DNA from: Desmodus rotundus
Taxonomy: Eukaryota > Chordata > Mammalia > Chiroptera > Phyllostomidae
NCBI RefSeq assembly: GCF_022682495.2
Contig: NC_071392.1
Location: 69,462,097 to 69,526,096, forward strand
Length of the DNA: 64,000 nucleotides
Direction of reading: 5' to 3'
The position numbers and the translations under genes were made by a program. The notes below the pieces were generated by a model. The model saw only the letters and a program-made list of their open reading frames with translations. It was not told the origin of the DNA and made no database searches. Below are positions 61,089 to 64,000 of this stretch, piece by piece. Within the stretch, counting starts at the first letter, position 1. The number at the start of each line of letters is the position of its first letter.

Positions 61089-62651
61089 TTTTAGAACCAT
61101 TGGTGTAATGGGGCAAATTTGCATTGGTTTACTTTCCTTTTTCATTTTGGTATAAATAATTTTGTGTATGTATGTAAGTATGTGTGTTCCACTGATAGAA
61201 TATATTGATATTGTTTTTGTACCAAATATTCCATTAAAAATGACTTTCAATAAAAAAGAGATACACATTTATGGGGCAGAGTAAGACTTGAACCATACAA
61301 CCGGATCTGAGAACAGCAGCCATCACGGACCAGTAGATGAAGTTGTATGTTCAAGGTCACAAATAGAAAGAGCTTGGCTGGGTCCTGGATGATTGTAGAA
61401 CTACAGCTCTACAGCCCTAAATTTAAAATCCAATGTAGTTAGTGCAAAGAATTATATGTAGCTATCATTTAGGTCTTAAAGAATACAAATTTTCCAGCTG
61501 TTGGCCTTACGGGTAAATATTTCCATTTTAAAAATGAAACAACTTCAGAACATCTGTCTCCAGTTTTGTAATTCCATGCTTCATTTTCTATATTATATTA
61601 TCTCATATTGAAAGTAAATATAATTCCAAACTTATGCTATTTTTAATAATTAATAATATCTCTTAATTACAGACTATACTAAGGAACCAGTTACACTTTA
61701 AATTTGAAATTCCTCCCAATTGTGCTTATGCTGCAATTCACAATTTTGCCACTGGATGGCATCAAATTTTACCTTATAAAGTCGATTTTCCATTGAAGTT
61801 GAGACTGGTGCACAGCAGTGAAGTAAATATTCAAATTACAGGAGATAGTCAAGAACTAAATACTTCAATCAATTCAATGCTGAAACCCAACATTTTTGCA
61901 CCACATGTTTACAACTGAAGAAGCAAAATATGTGCAAGAGTGAAAAATACAATTCAAGAGTGCTGACTCAAAATTGTATGTAACACCACCAATAAATGTT
62001 TAAACTTGAAAGTAAATTAATCCAAAGGAAAACTACTCAAATTCATAAGTCACAATAAACTGTAAGAAACTCACAGTACAAAGACGCAGAAAGTAATGCA
62101 GATATGCTCCAGCTGTGTGAACTCAGGTTGGAAAATATCTAAAGCTGATGATAACCACCTGCTTTCTTGAACAATCTGCTCTGAGAATTCACTCCAATAT
62201 TTCATGCCCTTCGTGGGGGGTTTTTAAGTCTTGCTGTGGTCAATGAAATCATCTTTTGATTTCCTTATCACGAGATAAATAAACCTTCAAGGTGTTCTTG
62301 GCTCACGCTTCCTCTTTCCTCCTCCCTCCAATGGTAATTTACACATTCAATTAAAAATTGTACTTTAATCATTTTGCAACATATAGACTTATTATATCAT
62401 TACATTGTATACCTTAAATTTCCATGATACATACTGGCTGGTTGTGCATGGTAGCCAGCCGTCTCATATAATACCAAGAAAAATATGCACAGGTGGAGGG
62501 AAACCAGAAGATGATAATGCATGGAAGGCAAGAGAAAAATCATGTGGAGCAATTTCTTCCTTCTAGTTGCTCAAACTAGAAATACTTGGAATTATCCTTG
62601 ACTACCTATTAGCAAACCCCATTGACTCTACCTTTAAAATATACGCAGGAC
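61089..62651. other. Intergenic, nothing recognised
   Basis: No gene or repeat family is supported. The block at about 61680-61990 is less simple in composition than its surroundings, but I could not assign it. Confidence 0.4.
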
Positions 62652-63005
62652 TGCTGTGATCTAAATTTTGCCCCCCCCCCCAAATTCGTATGTTGAAATC
62701 CGAACACTCAATGTGATAACATTAGGACACCAGGCCTTTGGAAGGGGCTTACATCATGAGGGTGGAGCTCTCATTAATTGGGATTAGGGTTTCTATAAAA
62801 AGACCACACAAAGCAGCCTAGCCCCTTCCTCTGTGTAAGGATACACCAATAAGTCTGCAACCTAGAAGAGGGCCTTCATCAGAACCTGGACAGCCTGCCA
62901 CCATGATCTTGAACTTCCAAGTTCAGAACTGTGAGCAATAACCTTCTGCTGTTTATAAGCCACCCAGTCTGTGGTGTTTTGTGACAGCAGTTCAAATAGA
63001 CCAAG
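62652..63005 (+). mobile_element. MLT1-type MaLR LTR
   Basis: Starts 'tgctgtgatctaaattttgc', has a poly-C run, 'caaattcgtatgttgaaatc', 'tcatgagggtggagctctca', 'agagggccttcatcagaacc' and 'ataagccacccagtctgtgg', in MLT1 order. Confidence 0.9.
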
Positions 63006-63249
63006 AGAAGGACCCAGTCACTTCACTCTAACCCTTCCTTCATAACCCTGACCCAAGACACTATCTTTTCTTCCCTCAATTATTTCAGTAGCCTCCTACC
63101 TGGCCTTGCGGCCACCAACTTCCCTCCCTACAGTCTACGGTCAACACAGCTGCCTGTCATCCTGTGATGGGCCAAGTATCACTCTGCTGCTCAAAATGCT
63201 CCGATGGCTTTTTCTTCTTCATTGATTGTGATGAAAGGTTGTGATTTTC

Positions 63250-63730
63250 CTTAGGCCAATCTTTATATTTCCTAACAGCAAAAAGTGCATGTGCTCACTG
63301 CAATAAATTCTATCATTTTCAAGTGAGTAATCTAGATAGTGAAATTCCCAAGGAACCGCCTCTTCCTAGTAAAAACCACTGACAACAATTTGACGTGGGG
63401 TCTCTCTTTTACACCAATGGGACCATAATACAGAAATCACTGTATTGGCTTAGCCTGACATCTTTGGACATTTTTCCATGTCACTGTGTAAGCCTACTTC
63501 ACTCTTTTAAAAATCGAGGTGCCACAGGGGTGTATTGAACAGCTGTGCCATGATTTGTTTAACCAACCCCAATATGTGAACATCAGGGTGTTTCAGAATT
63601 TTTTTTACTAATATTTCAAGGATAATCATTGCACAGGCATTTCTGTCTATGAATGTACATTGGTAGGTAAAGTCCTAGAAACAGGATTGCCGGGTCATGG
63701 GGTATAAAGACATAAATTGGTATCATAGCC
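63250..63730 (-). mobile_element. Ancient L1 3'UTR fragment
   Basis: 'ttggacatttttccatgtca', 'gccatgatttgtttaaccaa' and 'ttgccgggtcatggggtata' are reverse-complement phrases of old L1MC/L1ME 3'UTRs. Confidence 0.6.
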
Positions 63731-63869
63731 TTGATTCTCCTAGTTGTCGTGTCTATGCTCTACTCCTTCTTGTGAGGAGAAGCTCCTACTCCCCCCAGTC
63801 ATCCCCGAGTTCTACACAGAAGCCACAGTGCTTTCATGGGACCCTCACCTCCCCTGGCCACAGCTCAGA

Positions 63870-63930
63870 CTGTCCTCTCCATCTTGCAGATGAGACCAAT
63901 GAGCCCCAGAGGACTGTAACTTCACAGATC
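63870..63930 (-). mobile_element. MIR core fragment
   Basis: 'ccatcttgcagatgagacca' and 'atgagccccagagg' resemble the reverse-complement MIR core. Short. Confidence 0.4.
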
Positions 63931-64000
63931 TCACGGGTCTAATGAGTATGGAAAATCAAAGTTAAACTGTGCTGCTCTTTGATGCAAATATTAATAATTG

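Overview
This is nuclear genomic DNA from a mammal, almost certainly a bat of the Yangochiroptera. Seven or eight tRNA-derived SINEs of the bat VES type (head like 'ggctcagtggattgag', then 'caggcatgtgccc') lie on both strands, alongside L1 LINEs, a HAL1 half-LINE, MIR, L2, MaLR and ERV LTRs. Gene density is very low, codons are split into small exons with GT/AG borders, and there is one CpG island. No bacterial, phage or CRISPR feature is present.

Left part (1 to about 20,000): the 5' end of AASS, the mitochondrial lysine-ketoglutarate reductase/saccharopine dehydrogenase, on the minus strand. Two coding exons are read directly. The first coding exon (11481-11705, ATG at 11690) carries the arginine-rich mitochondrial presequence and the start of the lysine-ketoglutarate reductase domain. 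The next exon (2458-2634) continues in frame. The upstream non-coding exon and promoter are inferred to lie in the CpG island at about 19,030-20,030, which has two CCAAT boxes. Introns 2 and 3 are filled with L1, L2, MIR, VES and a hAT-like MITE.

Right part (about 20,000 to 64,000): I see no protein-coding gene, only intergenic sequence upstream of AASS (in human the next gene in this direction is FEZF1, beyond this window). It holds layered retroelements: minute L1 tails with perfect target-site duplications, a nearly full-length HAL1 at 35120-36859, solo ERV-type LTRs, a twin-primed (5'-inverted) L1 at 39964-41138, an old L1 at 41270-44130 interrupted by an LTR and two VES SINEs, and another L1 at 50820-53075.

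The least expected objects are a roughly 1.05-kb insertion at 53656-54708 with AATAAA, an A-tail and a perfect 15-bp target duplication, which looks like a retrocopy of an unidentified (possibly non-coding or 3'UTR) transcript, and a 171-bp TA-flanked MITE at 57951-58121. I found no novel gene system. The interest here lies in the retroposition record and the AASS 5' structure.
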